Origin: Candidatus Heimdallarchaeota archaeon
GTDB taxonomy: Archaea; Asgardarchaeota; Heimdallarchaeia; Heimdallarchaeales; Heimdallarchaeaceae
DNA: 64,000 bases
NCBI GenBank assembly: GCA_030668875.1
Contig: DAOVER010000002.1
Coordinates: 46,706-110,705, forward strand
Direction of reading: 5' to 3'
Notes under the pieces: model-generated
The model's input: only the letters and a program-made list of their open reading frames with translations
What the model was told of the DNA's origin: nothing
Databases searched by the model: none
Translations under genes and position numbers: made by a program
Part shown: positions 17,235 to 26,213 of the stretch, piece by piece
Layout of the letters: each line of letters starts with the position of its first letter
Position numbering within the stretch: position 1 is the first letter of the stretch

Positions 17235-19787
17235 ATGTCAACAGAACATGAAATTGCGATAATACTTGCAGGATATAGAGTGAGTCCTTTCGTCAGGGAG
17301 GTACTTCATAAGGAAGATATTGCTTTCACTATTATAGCCAATAATTCCAGCGATTTTCAGATTCATCATGCTGACCCCTCCAAAATTCTAAATTATAGTT
17401 TAGAGTTTTCTAATACAATAGAAATTAAAGCACAAAAAAGCATGGATTCATTAGCGGTTTTTGAAACCTTAGGGCAATTTTTCGATTTCTACAATCCTCT
17501 CCGTTTATCCACTCTAAACTATTTAATATCCAAATTTACCACATCAACAAAAACAGAAGATATCAAATATGTTGATGCATGGAAGAAAATATGTACAGCT
17601 ATCTTTGAAGATGAGTTTATTTTGCCTTTGTTTTCCGAAACAAGAATTATCCATATTAAAGAAGGCGATGTGGAAATTCCAGCAAGACAGTTTCTAATTT
17701 CAACTGAAATTGAACAAAGAAAGGATAATTCGAAGAATAATATTAAAACACTAGAGCAAACATTGGTAGATATAACAGGTATCATCGACCTTGAACAAAC
17801 AGATAAAATGAAAATTTGTAATGAAGCTTCAAGAAAAATAGTTAATGCTTCAGCTGTTATTATAGTACCTACTGATATAATCTCTTTCTATGTTATGTTT
17901 CAATCAGAGAGTTTTAGAGACATTCTCGAAAAAACTTCTGGAAAAATAGCTTTTATACCTCCCTTCTGGCTTGGTAATGAAATTAATAAATTTGAAAGAG
18001 CAATATTGGAAAAAACTAATTTTGAAGTAAACCTCCCCAACATTACTGATCTTGTGAAAGATTCTGTTGACACAATAATTATTGATACTAAAGACAGTGA
18101 TTTGGTTCCAACTTTAAGAGAAGCTGGCATAACAGTTTTAGTGGAAGATTTAACTCAAGAAAATCTTGCAAGCCAGGAGTTTTTAGAAACAGTTTTACGT
18201 TCTGTTGATGTTACTTTAGAATCTATAACTATTGAACCAAAAGAAAGAGTTGAAGGACTGGGAGATAAATTAGTAAGCCTTTTCAGGGGGAGAGTAGAAA
18301 AGAAAGATGTTGAGGAGGTTCAAGAACTCCTTGAAACAGAAACATCTCCTATTGATATCCCTGTCCCTTCAGTTGAGGAAACACTGTTAGAGATTTCAAT
18401 TGATGAAAAAGACCCTCTGAGTATTCTAGAAGAACCTTCCGAAGAAGAGGACTTTTCTATTACTGATGAGTTCGAGATGGAAGTTATCGATACAGAAAAA
18501 CTCGCACCTACAATACCAATAACCCCTGTAAAAGAATCTATCAAAGAAACTGATTTTCTCCAACCAATTTCTGAAGGTAAATTCATATTGCCTGGAATTG
18601 AACAGATTAAGCAGCTTGAACTAGAAGATATAGAATCTTTAGATGTTGATGAACATATAATAACCTCTTTTATAGACCGTGCAATGACTTCTAACACTTC
18701 AGGTCTCGAAGTTGTATTTTCTGATCTATTGGCATTACAAAATAATCCGTTGCTAATTGATAAAATATATCAAACTTTAATGAGAAAATTGGCTAAAGCT
18801 AGAGAGTTCAGTCCAGAAGAGAAGATAGCTGATATGATAACGTATCTTTCAGCTCATAAACCTGATTTCTACACAGAACGTATAGAAATGCTATTAGATG
18901 AAACCCTACAAGCCAAAGAGGAAAAAGAATTTCATAAACATCTGAGAAAAGCTACTCTAGTAATTAAAAGTTCACTACTAATTGCAGGAGAAGTAATAGA
19001 AAAATTCATTTGTCAAAATATTGCAACAGATGATATCTATTTAGAGGACAAACTTAGACGAATTATTAATGCAATCGCGTTAACAGATTCAAACCTTCTT
19101 GAATTAGTAGCAAAGGTTTTAGCATCAATTTATACTAAAGAAATAAAGACTGAAGAACCAAGAGATACAATTTTGGACCGCATTATGGCCTTTTTATCTC
19201 TATTTGACGGATGTACAGTTGGAATTGCTTTCATTCTTAATGATTTTGAAAAAGTAATAGATAGTATAATTGAAAAATTCGAGACTATGCATTTCAGTGT
19301 CTCTTACGAAGAAATAGTGAAAAATATTCTTTATGCATATAAAGATGGAACTTACGAAGATTTAATGGATGCTCTTCGAGGAAGAGAATTACCTGAATCT
19401 ATAGAATATGATATGATGAAAAGGAAATATGTCAAAAGTCTATCAAAAGTAGGATCAATTCCTCTTGAGCTTTTCGCAGAAAATCTTAGAGTACCTATTG
19501 AGAAAGCGGAAAAAGTTATTTATGACCTGATATTAAAAGAGGAGATTACAGCTCGAATCGAATTAGTAAATGGCAGATTGTATATAGTTCAAGAGCTTCA
19601 AGACAAAGAAGAAGAAGAAACTGCTATCAAACCTGGAAAGGAGACCAAAGAAAAAGCACCGACCAAGAAATCTTTTGTTAAGAAACCTCCTTCAACTAAG
19701 AAAACTACAGCTACCAAGAAACCTCCTTCAACTAAGAAAACTACAGCTACCAAGAAAAAACCAACTGAAGAAAAACAATCGAACTAA
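17235..19787 (+). CDS. CofD-like (catalytically degenerate) / helical / winged-helix fusion with Lys-rich tail
   Basis: The 850-residue protein has four parts. Residues 1-345 follow the CofD/YvcK fold (2-phospho-L-lactate transferase family) in order: IAIILAGYRVSP where GGTGxxK is expected, FTIIANNSSDF for the N-x-G-D-D strand, ASAVIIVPTDIISFYVM for the GPSNP loop, and VDTIIIDTKDSDLVPTLREA for the late Rossmann strand. The usual substrate residues are replaced, so the domain looks non-catalytic. Residues 350-470 are an acidic linker, 470-720 are helical, about 724-788 resemble a winged helix (GSIPLELFAENLRVPIEKAE), and the end is a Lys/Pro/Thr tail with a tandem duplication. The fold assignment is my inference from pattern order, not a database match. 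Confidence 0.6.
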   Translation: MSTEHEIAIILAGYRVSPFVREVLHKEDIAFTIIANNSSDFQIHHADPSKILNYSLEFSNTIEIKAQKSMDSLAVFETLGQFFDFYNPLRLSTLNYLISKFTTSTKTEDIKYVDAWKKICTAIFEDEFILPLFSETRIIHIKEGDVEIPARQFLISTEIEQRKDNSKNNIKTLEQTLVDITGIIDLEQTDKMKICNEASRKIVNASAVIIVPTDIISFYVMFQSESFRDILEKTSGKIAFIPPFWLGNEINKFERAILEKTNFEVNLPNITDLVKDSVDTIIIDTKDSDLVPTLREAGITVLVEDLTQENLASQEFLETVLRSVDVTLESITIEPKERVEGLGDKLVSLFRGRVEKKDVEEVQELLETETSPIDIPVPSVEETLLEISIDEKDPLSILEEPSEEEDFSITDEFEMEVIDTEKLAPTIPITPVKESIKETDFLQPISEGKFILPGIEQIKQLELEDIESLDVDEHIITSFIDRAMTSNTSGLEVVFSDLLALQNNPLLIDKIYQTLMRKLAKAREFSPEEKIADMITYLSAHKPDFYTERIEMLLDETLQAKEEKEFHKHLRKATLVIKSSLLIAGEVIEKFICQNIATDDIYLEDKLRRIINAIALTDSNLLELVAKVLASIYTKEIKTEEPRDTILDRIMAFLSLFDGCTVGIAFILNDFEKVIDSIIEKFETMHFSVSYEEIVKNILYAYKDGTYEDLMDALRGRELPESIEYDMMKRKYVKSLSKVGSIPLELFAENLRVPIEKAEKVIYDLILKEEITARIELVNGRLYIVQELQDKEEEETAIKPGKETKEKAPTKKSFVKKPPSTKKTTATKKPPSTKKTTATKKKPTEEKQSN
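19681..19752 (+). repeat. Perfect 36-bp tandem duplication encoding KKPPSTKKTTAT twice
   Basis: Two identical 36-bp units (19681-19716 and 19717-19752) lie in frame in the 3' end of the CofD-like fusion gene and give two copies of a 12-residue Lys/Thr/Pro block. The resulting tail resembles linker-histone or nucleic-acid-binding tails. Exact identity at DNA level implies a recent duplication, and copy number may vary between strains. Confidence 0.95.
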
Positions 19788-19851
19788 AGTGATAATTTCC
19801 ACTTTTTATTAATCAATAGAATTTTAAAGAGAAGCTTTGTAAATACTATTC

Positions 19852-20847
19852 ATGCTTATCTGTTTGTTCAAACTTGAAGATGATGGACCAACCATAGTCA
19901 ATATGGTTTCCGATCAGAATGTAGATTTTGATGAGAATGTGACAGAGAAATTTATGTTTTCAGGTTCAATAACCTACTCTCTCATATTTCAAGGAATGGT
20001 TACAATCGACGATTTACCCTCAAATTTGTATGGTCCCTTCCCTTTTGCATTTACTTCTGGGTTTGTTCAATATGCATTTTCTTTTCTTGCTGAAGATAAA
20101 TCTATCAAAGATCAAAGAATGAAGAAGAAAACTCTGGGTTTAGTTTTAATGCTCGTACCAGAAATGTTAGCACAAATTGATGATTTCAGAGAAGAACTTG
20201 CAAAAACTCTTATCTATAAGTTCCATAACATTAAAAAAATTGGGGATGTCGATGAGAAATTCCTTGGAAGCATAATACACTCCTACAATAAGATTCTAAC
20301 CGATTTAATGGAAAGTAAGCAAGCAGAACTTCTTTCATCTCAATTATTAGAATTTATTCAACAGAAGCCTAAACCTAGCAAAAAGGATTCACTAAATTTA
20401 GCAATTATTTATCCCAAAGCGTATATTGACATAGTAAAAAAACACTACAATTCTCTCCTATCTTCTCTTCCATATGAAACTACAAATTATTCAGAAGAGG
20501 AAGCTAATATTAGAACTAAAAAGTATAATTTCTCACTAAAGCTTGTCTCAAATGTAAAAGAAGATTTTATAAACGCCCAGAAAGTATTGATTCTTATCAT
20601 AGACGTGTCTGGTAAGAAATACGAGCCTTTCTACAAACTCTTATCAAAACTGAAAAAAGAACTAAAAATTGCTGTTGTTATCTCACTCCCAGATGATATT
20701 GAGAAAGCTAGTCACCAATATGCAAAATTCTTTACTGGATTACAACGTTACATTAGCGGAATGCCATTCTTCTCGGCAAGTTTTACTACACCATATGATT
20801 TCAAAACTAAAATGCTTGAAGCTCTGTTCTGGTCACTCTCTGAATGA
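19852..20847 (+). CDS. Longin-like domain fused to a P-loop-less GTPase-like domain
   Basis: No named family is recognised. In this 331-residue protein, residues 1-170 have a longin/profilin-like pattern (MLICLFKLEDDGPTIVNMVS, LYGPFPFAFTSGF, KTLGLVLMLVPEM). Residues 185-331 follow Ras-like order without nucleotide motifs: LNLAIIYPKAYIDIV in place of the P-loop strand, KVLILIIDVSGKKYEPFYKLL for the strand after switch II, LKIAVVISLPDD where NKxD is expected, and FFSASFTTPYDF where the SAK loop falls. It therefore looks like a pseudo-GTPase. The same architecture recurs at 43191-44249. It starts 64 bp after the CofD-like gene, on the same strand. Confidence 0.6.
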   Translation: MLICLFKLEDDGPTIVNMVSDQNVDFDENVTEKFMFSGSITYSLIFQGMVTIDDLPSNLYGPFPFAFTSGFVQYAFSFLAEDKSIKDQRMKKKTLGLVLMLVPEMLAQIDDFREELAKTLIYKFHNIKKIGDVDEKFLGSIIHSYNKILTDLMESKQAELLSSQLLEFIQQKPKPSKKDSLNLAIIYPKAYIDIVKKHYNSLLSSLPYETTNYSEEEANIRTKKYNFSLKLVSNVKEDFINAQKVLILIIDVSGKKYEPFYKLLSKLKKELKIAVVISLPDDIEKASHQYAKFFTGLQRYISGMPFFSASFTTPYDFKTKMLEALFWSLSE

Positions 20848-20878
20848 GTTATCTGTTGTTTATATTACAAACACACTT

Positions 20879-21970
20879 TCATTTTGAATATTTTTCAATG
20901 GCATCTAGGTTTACATTTATTCCTAAACCAGGTTGTTTATTTGGTACTGATATGGTACCATCACTATTTAACTCGAATATTGGATCAACTAAATAATTTG
21001 TATAGTATCTCTCACTTTCGCTTATATCATTAGGCAATGTAAAGGTTGAAAGGCTTGCTACTGCTAGATTCTTTGCTCTTCCAATTCCTGTTTCAAGCAT
21101 TCCTCCGCACCAAAGAGGAAAACTATTTTCTTTTGCTAATTCATGAATGTGAAGAGTTTCAGTTATTCCACCAACTCTAGCTGGTTTTACATTTATAATT
21201 CTAGTAGCATCTGATTCGATTGCAACTCTAGCATCATCCACACTTTTTATTGATTCATCAAGACATATTGGAGTTGCAATTTCTTTCTGTAGCTTTGCAT
21301 GATCAAGAATATCATAATACTGCAAAGGTTGCTCAATCATCATCAAGTTGAATCTGTCAAGTGATATGAAAATATCCTTATCTTTGAGTCTGTAGGCACT
21401 GTTTGCGTCAACCATTAAAGGAATATTTGGGTAGACGTCCCTTATTTTCTTTACAATCTCTACATCCCAGTTTGGTTCTATCTTGATTTTGATTCTTTGA
21501 TAATTTTTCTCCAAAGCTTTTCCAATTTTTTCTATAAGAATATCTGTATTCTGTTGAATTCCTAATGATATTCCTGAAGGAATTGATTCCTTGGTTCCCC
21601 CGATAAGTTCTTGAAGAGATTTATTGTTCATATGTCCATATAAACCCCAAATAGCATCCTCAATACAGGCTTTGGCCATTTGATTCCCCTTTATTTGTTG
21701 AACAAGTTTCTTGAAATCTCTGGGGTGGTCTAAATCTGTTTCTTTTAACCAAGGAGAAATGAAGTTTGTAATGATGGATTGACAGGAGTCAATTGTTTCT
21801 CCAGAATACCATGGACCTTTTTCTGCAACACACTCTCCATAACCATCGTATCCTTCTGATTGAACTCGAGTAACTAAAATCTCTCTTTCTTGAGTTACTC
21901 CAAAACTAGTCCTGAAAGGATTTCTAAGCTCCATTTTAACATGATATAGTTTTATTGCTTCAATTTTCAT
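20879..21970 (-). CDS. N-acylamino-acid racemase / o-succinylbenzoate synthase family (enolase superfamily)
   Basis: The 363-residue protein is an enolase-superfamily member of the muconate lactonizing subgroup. Catalytic residues are visible in order: KIKIEPN (the KxK pair), LMVDANSAY (Asp), MMIEQPL (Glu), ICLDESI (Asp) and INVKPARVGG (Lys). These coordinate Mg2+ and carry out alpha-proton transfer. The neighbour 40 bp upstream is a COG3375-like GNAT protein, and this pair is known from N-succinylamino-acid racemase pathways that turn D- into L-amino acids. That context favours the racemase over a menaquinone role; no other men gene is in the window. ATG at 21970 (MKIEAIKLYHVKM) fits the family better than the frame's extension to 22030. 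Confidence 0.85.
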   Translation of the reverse strand: MKIEAIKLYHVKMELRNPFRTSFGVTQEREILVTRVQSEGYDGYGECVAEKGPWYSGETIDSCQSIITNFISPWLKETDLDHPRDFKKLVQQIKGNQMAKACIEDAIWGLYGHMNNKSLQELIGGTKESIPSGISLGIQQNTDILIEKIGKALEKNYQRIKIKIEPNWDVEIVKKIRDVYPNIPLMVDANSAYRLKDKDIFISLDRFNLMMIEQPLQYYDILDHAKLQKEIATPICLDESIKSVDDARVAIESDATRIINVKPARVGGITETLHIHELAKENSFPLWCGGMLETGIGRAKNLAVASLSTFTLPNDISESERYYTNYLVDPIFELNSDGTISVPNKQPGLGINVNLDAIEKYSK

Positions 21971-22010
21971 TTTTATTCGCTCTTTTATTATATTTTTAAT
22001 TATTAGAATA

Positions 22011-22862
22011 CTAAGAATCAACAGATTCAAGAATACTTAATACGTGATAAGCCTTCCAAGGTGTTATACTTTTGTCAAGGATAAAATCTATAGTTGAAAG
22101 GCCTTTATCGAAGTAGTTTGTGAGAACCTTCCTCGTTTCTTTTCGCCACTCTTTTGCGAGTTCATTATTGCTTTTCATAATTGTTGTGAAATTAATGGGG
22201 ATTTCAGCAAAAACAATTGTTTCTTGGATATCTAAATCCAATTCTTTGACCTTTAGTATTCCGCTGTTAGAAGTTGTTTTGATTGAATGATAACGATCAT
22301 TATTGATGATTTCTGTATAATCTTCGAAGTCATTGCTTAAGCGTTTCTTAACGTGAGATGAATCGATAAACCAATTGCAGTATAACCTATCGGTATCAAT
22401 ACCAATATTCAATTCATCATGCATATCTCCCCAGTATTTAATTTTGTAATTGTTACAAATCGCTCCAAGTTTATGCAGATTTATATAGCAATTTTTACTT
22501 TGGAGAGGATCAAAGGTCCAGTTTATTGTTTTGAAATTTTTCTCCAAAGCCCATTTTCTCTGTTCATGTTTTAGTTGAATACCAATTCCTTTGTCTTGAT
22601 GCTCTTTTACAACAGCATTATGGTGTGAATAAATGAAATTGCCATAGGGATCAATTCGCCCCATCCACCCCCATACATAACCTACAATTTCCTGATTTAG
22701 ATAAGCAGCAATAACCACCCCCCCACTTCGATGAGTTGCATAAATTACTCTCTTAGGGACTATTTCTCTGTCTGGAAACCCCCAAGCATTGATTTGTATA
22801 TTTTCAATTTTGTTGTACTCACCATAGTCTGTTAGTTCTTTATAGTCAACAGTTTCCTTCAT
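22011..22862 (-). CDS. COG3375-like GNAT acyltransferase
   Basis: This 283-residue protein resembles predicted GNAT acyltransferases usually linked to N-acylamino-acid racemases. Visible pieces are VVIAAYLNQEIVGYVWGW, the SHHNAVVKEHQDKGIGIQLK acyl-CoA loop (Q/R-x2-G-x-G), and LEKNFKTINWTFDPLQSKN, which is characteristic of this subgroup. In the characterised bacterial pathway such an enzyme N-succinylates a D-amino acid before racemisation; that role here is by context. ATG at 22862 is one codon after a TTG. It is upstream of the racemase in the same direction. Confidence 0.8.
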   Translation of the reverse strand: MKETVDYKELTDYGEYNKIENIQINAWGFPDREIVPKRVIYATHRSGGVVIAAYLNQEIVGYVWGWMGRIDPYGNFIYSHHNAVVKEHQDKGIGIQLKHEQRKWALEKNFKTINWTFDPLQSKNCYINLHKLGAICNNYKIKYWGDMHDELNIGIDTDRLYCNWFIDSSHVKKRLSNDFEDYTEIINNDRYHSIKTTSNSGILKVKELDLDIQETIVFAEIPINFTTIMKSNNELAKEWRKETRKVLTNYFDKGLSTIDFILDKSITPWKAYHVLSILESVDS

Positions 22863-22946
22863 CAAGCTTTAAAAAAAGTATGTTGATAAAAGATTTACGC
22901 TAAGTTTTGTAATAACTAATGTAAAACCTCTTGAGTTTCTATCTGT

Positions 22947-24233
22947 TTAGCTTAAATCTAGTGATAATACTGTTGAATTAGAGAGAATTTCAAATAAGAT
23001 TTTAGAGAAAGCTAGAGCAAGATTGGTCGGTGTGAACCTTTCTCCTTTAGTATGTCTTCGAATTTTGAACTGAAGTTGTTGAATAATCGAGGTTTTGTGC
23101 TCCTCAATCAAAGTTTCATGATCACTTATGAATTTTGCATAAAGCTTAATGTCTATCAAAGGAAGAGCCATTTGTGGATACTCTTCAAATATTTTAAACA
23201 AAGCATCTTGAATATATTGTAAAAATCGTTGGGGGTCTGCAATATCTTGTATTCCAAATTCCTCAATAGCCAGCCTTCTAAGAACTCGTTCTACATTCTT
23301 CTCAAGAATTGTTATTTTTTGTTCAGTCAATTCTTTACGCAATTTCAAGGTTTCAACAAGTGTTTTTTCCACTACTGCTAGAATCTGTTCAATCTTCGAA
23401 CGTTCTGATAATTCTTTTGTTGGACTATGAAATTGATGTTTGGAAATAGAAAATTGCTCACTAAGTAAAGTTTGTTTTTGTTCTATTTTAGTCTTCAAAG
23501 AATCCATTAATTTATCGAAGTAAGTGTTTATGAATATTTTAGTAATGAGATCGTATAATATATCCTCTCCTTGGGATAATGGATATATACTACAAAATTC
23601 GATGTACAGTTGCCCAGTTGATTTAGCTTTTTCTAGTAACTCATTTTTCTCAAAATAATTTTCTATACTAGATGCAAAGAGGGCTGAAATAAACCTCAAA
23701 TCCATTTCAAATTCCCCAGCTTCAAAGCAAAAATTTGCTTCAGAGAATGCAGGTAGAAGATTCCTATTAATTAGAATAGCTGCAATAATATCATATTCTA
23801 TACCCATACCTCCTAGGTCAACCAAACCTTGAATAATTATGTTGGATGCTGAGAAAACAGCTTTTAGACATACAATGAAAGAGGATAATAACCCAACAAA
23901 TTCATCATCAGTAATTTGATTTTTCTTATTTGTTGCTTCAAGTAAAGCTGATATATCTTCTGCATAAGACTGTGGATTGTAATCTTTTACTATGTCTTCT
24001 GTTACAATAATTCCATAAACAGCTAAGATCATATTTTTCTTATGAGGTGAAAGGAATCCAATATCCATCTTTAACTGTTTTTTAAGTTCTCCAAGGAATG
24101 TTGGTTGTGTAATAATGAAGTTCTTAATTTTTGCTTCAAGCTTAGAATATAATCCCTGTACTTCTGTTACAATATCTAGGACGTCTTTTGGTTCGTAAAT
24201 TATATCAATAGAATCTTTTAGCAAATCACTCAT
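22947..24233 (-). CDS. Helical protein of unknown function, in operon with a Ras-like GTPase
   Basis: I do not recognise this 428-residue protein. It is mainly helical and soluble. A long heptad-like stretch lies at about residues 240-320 (SLKTKIEQKQTLLSEQF through KLRKELTEQKITILEKNVE). The middle region (about 110-190) is more hydrophobic (VGLLSSFIVCLKAVFSASNI). There is no signal peptide. Its ATG overlaps the 3' end of the preceding gene by 8 bp, so the two are translationally coupled. Both lie downstream of the Ras-like GTPase gene on the same strand, which suggests an effector, regulator or scaffold for the GTPase, unproven. Confidence 0.75.
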   Translation of the reverse strand: MSDLLKDSIDIIYEPKDVLDIVTEVQGLYSKLEAKIKNFIITQPTFLGELKKQLKMDIGFLSPHKKNMILAVYGIIVTEDIVKDYNPQSYAEDISALLEATNKKNQITDDEFVGLLSSFIVCLKAVFSASNIIIQGLVDLGGMGIEYDIIAAILINRNLLPAFSEANFCFEAGEFEMDLRFISALFASSIENYFEKNELLEKAKSTGQLYIEFCSIYPLSQGEDILYDLITKIFINTYFDKLMDSLKTKIEQKQTLLSEQFSISKHQFHSPTKELSERSKIEQILAVVEKTLVETLKLRKELTEQKITILEKNVERVLRRLAIEEFGIQDIADPQRFLQYIQDALFKIFEEYPQMALPLIDIKLYAKFISDHETLIEEHKTSIIQQLQFKIRRHTKGERFTPTNLALAFSKILFEILSNSTVLSLDLS

Positions 24234-25449
24234 CGGTCATTCCTCCAGCATTTGCATTGGTTTCTTTCACTAGTTCCTTGTATTCTGAGAGCTGTTTAAC
24301 TTTGAGTGAGGGCGTCTGATTCCAATCTTTTAATTTAGATTTTTGTATTGCCTCTCCAAAAGAAAGTTGGTTTTTCACATTTTCCTTAATCTCTCTCATG
24401 ATCATTGGCAATGATACTGCAGAGATTAAATCTATGTGTGAATATCTTGTATCAGTTACATATGCAAAAAGATAGATTTCATCTTCTGCTTTCCAGAAAT
24501 AGTCAACTATTAACTTTACAGAATCATTTGTGGCTTTTGAATGGAAATTGGCGATAATCGGGAGAAGCACTTTATTTCCAAAAAGATCGTTGGCTAATCT
24601 GTTGAATAAAATTACCAGCTTTTTTGGCATCATAACGTCTTCCACAATCTGAAAAATTTTCTTTGGTTCAAGACTTTTGCTTGTGGAAATATCTTGTATG
24701 CTGTTAGGATAAACAATTGATACTTGATCTAAGTTAATATGAGGAGAAAGTAACCTATATTCTCCTCCACATTCGCAAGAAATTCCTTCATCCTCTCTAG
24801 AGATTAAAACTCGATTACAAGTACCCATACAGAGGTATTCATCTTGGATTATACTTGCTTTAACCATAAATAAAGTTGTTAACATTGGAGACAAACCAGT
24901 TTTTTCACTCCCCCTCATTAAACTTCTTTCCTCAGAAATCTGCCAATTGTAGAATTTACCTAATTTGTACAGACCATTGTCAAGTTCATCTTTAATCGCT
25001 ATAGAAAATTCACTATTGTCATTTATTTTTGCTGTAACTCTTCGATATATCCCATTTATAGCTTGTCCAATGAATGCAATCTCATTACTTACTTTTGATA
25101 AACTAATTTCCGATAAATCTGTATGTAAGAAATTTACTGTATAAACATCATTAAGAGAATTTTTTGATAAATATATATGGGCTAAATTTGTTTCAGGTTT
25201 TTTGAACTCCCATTCGGCATATTGAACTGAATCAAGTACTATGTTTTCTTCTCTGTTTTCTTTAAACAGTGAAATGAGCTCAAACAGATCCATTAAATTT
25301 TCTTCATTAGCTAATTTTACGAAATCATTTTGAATGTCTTCAGGTCCGAAAAATTTCGCTGCTTGAAGAGGAAGATCATACTCCCCTCGAAGAATATTTG
25401 TTATAATCAGATTTAGATGTGATTTATCTGAGTTATTAGTTGTATCCAT
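24226..25449 (-). CDS. Unknown protein with a central Cys4 zinc-site candidate, in GTPase operon
   Basis: The 407-residue protein has no family I can name. Around residues 205-230 it has CMGTC followed 13 residues later by CECGG, four cysteines that could bind zinc. N-terminal 90 residues are helical; a beta-rich segment follows (about 90-190); the C-terminal third is alpha/beta (KKLVILFNRLANDLFG, DEIYLFAYVTDTRYSHIDLI). ATG at 25449 is chosen because AGGAG lies 8 nt upstream; the frame stays open to 25512. It overlaps the next gene by 8 bp and follows the GTPase after a 130-bp gap. Confidence 0.75.
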   Translation of the reverse strand: MDTTNNSDKSHLNLIITNILRGEYDLPLQAAKFFGPEDIQNDFVKLANEENLMDLFELISLFKENREENIVLDSVQYAEWEFKKPETNLAHIYLSKNSLNDVYTVNFLHTDLSEISLSKVSNEIAFIGQAINGIYRRVTAKINDNSEFSIAIKDELDNGLYKLGKFYNWQISEERSLMRGSEKTGLSPMLTTLFMVKASIIQDEYLCMGTCNRVLISREDEGISCECGGEYRLLSPHINLDQVSIVYPNSIQDISTSKSLEPKKIFQIVEDVMMPKKLVILFNRLANDLFGNKVLLPIIANFHSKATNDSVKLIVDYFWKAEDEIYLFAYVTDTRYSHIDLISAVSLPMIMREIKENVKNQLSFGEAIQKSKLKDWNQTPSLKVKQLSEYKELVKETNANAGGMTDE

Positions 25450-25579
25450 CAAGTAATCTCCTGATATGGTAAATTTGTAACCTAATTGATAAATTCTGTT
25501 ATTGTTTTTCAATTTTTACATAGATTTTTTTGTTAAAATTATGATTTTCAATGAATTTAAAGTAGAGTTTCTTATTAGA

Positions 25580-26095
25580 TTAATCTTTATCTTGTTCTAG
25601 TGCTAGTTCTGCAATTTGTTTGAACATTGGGAAAAGATTTGCATTTTCTTTTGCTGATACTTCAAAGTATGTTGTATCATGTCCTTTTGCAAATTCTTCT
25701 CCTTCCTCCTTAGTGACTTCTCTTCTTTCTTCCAAGTCAATTTTATTACCAGCTATTATGACAGGAATTTTACCGATACCTTCCTCTAGTTTTTCTAGCC
25801 AGAAGGTAAGTTTCTGAAAACTCTCCTTTTTTGTAATATCAAAAATCAATACTGCAACTACTGATCCTCGAAAATATGTTGGGAGAACAGAGTAGAAACG
25901 TTCTTGAGAACCAGAATCACCAATAATGAGTTTGATTTCTTCACCATCGATAATCGTATTCCATATAAGAAAATTTGCACCTAACGTAGGTTGATGAGTA
26001 ATGGGAAAAGAATTTTGTGCTTGACGAAGAGCTATGGATGTTTTCCCTACACCTGGTTCTCCACATAAAGATACTTTGAAGCTTTTTTGCGTCAT
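25580..26095 (-). CDS. Ras/Rab-like small GTPase
   Basis: The 171-residue protein has the complete G-motif set of Ras-superfamily GTPases: G1 GEPGVGKTS, G2 Thr in HQPTLGANF, G3 GDSGSQERF (DxxG, with Ser instead of the usual Ala and Gln retained next to it), G4 GNKIDLEER, and G5 EVSAKEN. The ALIFDIT-type strand reads VAVLIFDITKKESFQKL. There is no C-terminal prenylation cysteine, so membrane attachment would need a partner. ATG at 26095 is chosen over TTG at 26119 because MTQKSFKVSLCG places the P-loop normally. A CTTTAAAA box lies about 40 bp upstream. Rab-like GTPases of this type are typical of Asgard archaea. Confidence 0.93.
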   Translation of the reverse strand: MTQKSFKVSLCGEPGVGKTSIALRQAQNSFPITHQPTLGANFLIWNTIIDGEEIKLIIGDSGSQERFYSVLPTYFRGSVVAVLIFDITKKESFQKLTFWLEKLEEGIGKIPVIIAGNKIDLEERREVTKEEGEEFAKGHDTTYFEVSAKENANLFPMFKQIAELALEQDKD

Positions 26096-26213
26096 ACTAT
26101 GGTTTCTGAATCCTTTCAAAGTTTTAAAGAGTTTTTATTCTACTAGCAGCAATATAGAAAAGAGTATAAGGAAAAATAATTTAAACACTGCATTTCCAAC
26201 ATATTTGAACAGT

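Noticed and set aside
18320..18697. 125-codon minus-strand frame rich in Ser and Ile
   Set aside because: It is the reverse of the acidic Glu/Asp linker of the CofD-like fusion; GAA/GAT runs read backwards give Ser-rich frames.
26034..26213. Upstream extension of the 60-residue ORF into the GTPase gene
   Set aside because: The extra 60 residues would be antisense to the GTPase P-loop, have no recognisable content, and a better ATG with a TATA-like box exists at 26214.
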